Below the pieces are notes generated by a model. The model had not been told where the DNA came from, ran no database searches, and saw nothing but the letters and a program-made list of their open reading frames with translations. A stretch of DNA of 21,713 bases from Thermoanaerobacterales bacterium (GTDB lineage: Bacteria; Actinomycetota; Acidimicrobiia; Acidimicrobiales; JACDCH01). The position numbers and the translations under genes are program-made. Shown piece by piece: positions 19,633-21,713 of this stretch. Each line of letters starts with the position of its first letter. The stretch's first letter is position 1. The stretch covers positions 1 to 21,713 of the forward strand of contig PKRH01000055.1 of assembly GCA_017577565.1 (NCBI GenBank). Reading direction: 5' to 3'.

Positions 19633-21713
19633 GTGAAGGAACTGGCCACCTACGTCATCAGCGGTGCCGTCTCCGGCGGCATCTACGCCATGCTCGCCGC
19701 CGGGGTCGTGCTGACCTACCAGACCTCCGGCGTCTTCAACTTCGCCCACGGCGCCGTCGCCTTCGCCAGCGCCTTCCTGTTCATGCAGCTGAACACCGGC
19801 CTGGGCTGGCCGGTGTGGGCGGCGGCGGTGCTCGCCGTCCTCGTGCTCCCGCCGCTGCTCGGCCTGGCGCTCGACCGGGCCATCTACCGCCGCCTCGGCG
19901 GCGCGCCCGAGGTCGTGCGCCTCGTCGTCCCCATCGCGCTGCTGGTCGTCATCCCCGCGACCTGCCTGCTCGTCGTCGACCGGCTGAACGAGTGGTTCGA
20001 CGCCGGCCTGCCCCGCCAGGACCAGGTGTTCCAGTTCCGGGGCCTCGGCCCGAGCCCGAAGGTCGTCTGGCGGTTCACCGGGCCGCTCGACGGCGTGGTG
20101 ATCAACTCCGACCAGGTCGTCGTGCTCGTCGTCGCCGGGCTCATGGCGGTCGGCCTCTGGCTCCTGATCCGGCACACCGCCCTGGGACTGCAGATGCGGG
20201 CGGTCGTCGACCGGCGCACGCTGGCCGGGCTGCGGGGCGTCGACGCCGACCGCACCTCGGCCGTCGCCTGGGTGCTCGGCTCGGTGCTCGCCGGCCTCTG
20301 CGGGGTGCTGCTGGCCCCGGTGCTCAACAACCTCAACGCCCCGACGTTCACCACCGTCGTGCTCGTGTCGACCGCCGCGGTGGTCATCGCCCGGTTCCGC
20401 TCGATCCCCTGGGCGATGGTCGGCGGCATGGTCGTCGGCGTCGTGCAGAACCTGATCGTCGGCTACGCCGACGTCGCCCGCTCGATCACCGGGTTCCGCA
20501 CGTCGGTGCCGTTCGTCCTGCTGTTCGTGCTCCTCTTCTTCCTCGGCCCCGACCGGGCCCGGCAGGCGGGCAGCGCCACCGAGGCCGTCGTGCGGGTGAC
20601 CCCGCCGCCCGCGCCGACGGCCCGCCGGTGGCTCGTGTGGGGCGCGTGGACGGCGGTGCTGCTCGTCTACGTCTTCGCCTTCGCCGACGACTACTGGCGC
20701 TCGCTCGTCGCCCGGGGCCTGGCCATCGGCCTCGTGCTGCTGTCGTTCACGATCATCACCGGCATCGGCGGCATGGTCAGCCTGGCCCAGGCGGCGTTCG
20801 TCACCCTCGCCGGCTTCACCGCGGGCTGGGCCCTCGAGCGGGGCCTGCCGTTCCTCGTCGCGCTGGCGCTCGGCACGGCGGCGGCGACGGTCGTGGGGGC
20901 GATCGTGTCGCTGCCGGCCCGCCGCCTCGGCGGGCTGCCGCTCGCCCTGTCGACGATGGCGCTCGCGTACGCGGGTCAGTACCTCGTCTTCCAGATCGAG
21001 GCCGTCTCCAACGCGGGCTCGAGCGGCTGGCGCATCCGCCCGCCCGAGATCGGGCCGTTCGACTTCGGCGACCGGCGCACGATGATCGTCGGCCTGCTGG
21101 TGCTGCTGGCGGTCGCGGTCAAGCTGGTCGGCAACCTCATGGCCTCGGCGTCGGGCCGGGCGATGGTCGCCCTGCGCTCGACCGAGGCGGGCGCGGTGAC
21201 CGTCGGCATCCGGTCGGCCCGCACGAAGATGGTGGTCTTCGCGCTGTCCGCCGGCACGGCCGGCTTCGGCGGCGTGCTGCTGGCCTCGACCAACGGCCGC
21301 ATCTCGACCATGGACTTCCCGGTCGAGATGGGCTTCTTCTGGCTGGCCGCCACCGTCGTGTTCGGCGTGCGGCGGCCGGCAGGGGCCGTGCTGGCCGGCC
21401 TGGCGGCGGCGCTCAGCCCCGAGCTGCTCGGCCGGATCGTCGAGGGCGCCTACCTGCCCCAGGTCATGTTCGGCCTGGCGGCGGTCAACCTGGCCCAGAA
21501 CCCCGACGGCATCCTCGCCCTCGTGGCCGAGCGGTCGCACGAGCGGCGTGCCCGGCGGGCGGCCCCGGCGGGCTCCCGAGGGGGGCCCGGGGGGGCACCC
21601 CCCCCCCCCCGGACCCGCCCCGCCGGGCCCGACACCGGCCGAGCGGGGGGGGCGCGAGAGCCGGCCCGCGGCCCCCGCTTCCGGGGCGCCGCCGGCCGCC
21701 CCCGGCCCCCCAG
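19633..21713 (+). CDS. Fused LivH-LivM branched-chain-type ABC permease, open at the right edge
   Basis: At least 636 clean residues with no stop to the contig end. The first half (about 1-310) is a LivH-type permease: ISGAVSGGIYAMLAAGVVLTY, SGVFNFAHGAVAF, and GLQMRAVVDRRTLAGLRGVDADR, the cytoplasmic loop that contacts the ATPase. After a polar linker (about 315-335) the second half is LivM-type: LSFTIITGIGGMVSLAQAAFVTLAGF and SGRAMVALRSTEAGAVTVGIRS, the second ATPase-contact loop. The two permeases, usually separate genes, are thus one chain with many membrane helices. The GTG 19633 follows GAGGAGGAG. After about 21575 the sequence becomes homopolymeric, so the true C-terminus is unknown. 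It should form the importer with the ATPase upstream and the lipoprotein receptor at 2729. Confidence 0.93.
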   Translation, partial: MKELATYVISGAVSGGIYAMLAAGVVLTYQTSGVFNFAHGAVAFASAFLFMQLNTGLGWPVWAAAVLAVLVLPPLLGLALDRAIYRRLGGAPEVVRLVVPIALLVVIPATCLLVVDRLNEWFDAGLPRQDQVFQFRGLGPSPKVVWRFTGPLDGVVINSDQVVVLVVAGLMAVGLWLLIRHTALGLQMRAVVDRRTLAGLRGVDADRTSAVAWVLGSVLAGLCGVLLAPVLNNLNAPTFTTVVLVSTAAVVIARFRSIPWAMVGGMVVGVVQNLIVGYADVARSITGFRTSVPFVLLFVLLFFLGPDRARQAGSATEAVVRVTPPPAPTARRWLVWGAWTAVLLVYVFAFADDYWRSLVARGLAIGLVLLSFTIITGIGGMVSLAQAAFVTLAGFTAGWALERGLPFLVALALGTAAATVVGAIVSLPARRLGGLPLALSTMALAYAGQYLVFQIEAVSNAGSSGWRIRPPEIGPFDFGDRRTMIVGLLVLLAVAVKLVGNLMASASGRAMVALRSTEAGAVTVGIRSARTKMVVFALSAGTAGFGGVLLASTNGRISTMDFPVEMGFFWLAATVVFGVRRPAGAVLAGLAAALSPELLGRIVEGAYLPQVMFGLAAVNLAQNPDGILALVAERSHERRARRAAPAGSRGGPGGAPPPPRTRPAGPDTGRAGGAREPARGPRFRGAAGRPRPP
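21575..21713. other. Degenerate G/C homopolymer contig end
   Basis: Runs of C and G (for example at 21598-21610) replace normal codon structure, and the predicted protein becomes Gly/Pro/Arg-only. This mirrors the left end and looks like an assembly artefact. The reading frame of the permease here should not be trusted. Confidence 0.7.

Noticed and set aside
19600..21540. A 646-codon open frame on the minus strand
   Set aside because: It is antisense to the fused permease. Its predicted protein is a Gly/Asp/His/Arg/Glu-rich string without domains, a usual shadow in very GC-rich DNA, while the plus frame has clear Liv permease motifs.
1..21713. CRISPR arrays, tRNA/rRNA genes, insertion sequences, integrases or prophage genes
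   Set aside because: No spaced direct repeats, tRNA-like cloverleaf, terminal inverted repeats or transposase/integrase motifs were found by eye on either strand.

Overview
The window looks like one whole contig from a very GC-rich (roughly 70-75% by eye) bacterium, most probably an actinobacterium. Codon third positions are almost all G or C. Several genes have leaderless-type promoters with a TAnnnT -10 box about 7 nt before the start codon. The mix of FCD-type GntR regulators, ACMSD-like amidohydrolases, a luciferase-like monooxygenase, a P450, a KshA-like Rieske oxygenase and HAAT/Liv-type transport resembles soil or water Acidimicrobiia; that placement is an inference. Both ends (about 1-180 and 21575-21713) are degenerate G/C homopolymers and look like assembly artefacts. 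No RNA gene, CRISPR array or mobile element was seen, and apart from the artefactual ends no gene-free stretch exceeds about 125 bases.

Layout. 181-843: C-terminal part of a flavin disulfide-reductase-like protein. 853-2641: divergent leaderless pair, a diadenylate-cyclase-domain (DisA_N) protein (-) and a crotonase-fold enoyl-CoA hydratase-like protein (+). 2729-4066: Liv-type lipoprotein solute receptor (-), divergent from a TetR regulator (4141-4791, +). 4811-6902: amidohydrolase 1 and GntR/FCD regulator 1 (both -). 6992-8314: shortened TPP-enzyme-like protein (+). 8382-10674: amidohydrolase 2 plus KshA-like Rieske oxygenase operon (+). 10752-12409: acetoacetate-decarboxylase-like protein plus SDR operon (-), divergent from TetR regulator 2 (12489-13217, +). 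13260-14492: CaiB/BaiF CoA-transferase (+). 14533-15735: cytochrome P450 (-). 15809-16504: GntR/FCD regulator 2 (-), divergent from a + operon (16561 to the right end) of amidohydrolase 3, luciferase-like monooxygenase, Liv-type ATPase and a fused LivH-LivM permease running off the contig.

How it fits together. Receptor, ATPase and fused permease suggest import of a small carboxylate-like or amphipathic substrate. The CoA-transferase would activate it. P450, Rieske oxygenase, luciferase-like monooxygenase and SDR would oxidise it. The amidohydrolases and ADC-like protein could do hydrolytic, decarboxylation or C-C cleavage steps, and the crotonase could feed beta-oxidation. The substrate cannot be read from the sequence.

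The strongest non-genic signal is two sets of repeated promoter-embedded sites. A 19-bp word, GGATTGCATACGATATATG, is identical before amidohydrolase 1 and the P450, with close variants before the CoA-transferase and between GntR 2 and amidohydrolase 3, and a looser copy before the solute receptor. A second word, TTCTCATAAT-N5-CGGAAA, occurs before the amidohydrolase 2/Rieske operon and the ADC-like/SDR operon, the latter next to TetR 2. These point to one catabolic supra-cluster under two local regulons, which I do not recognise as a described pathway.
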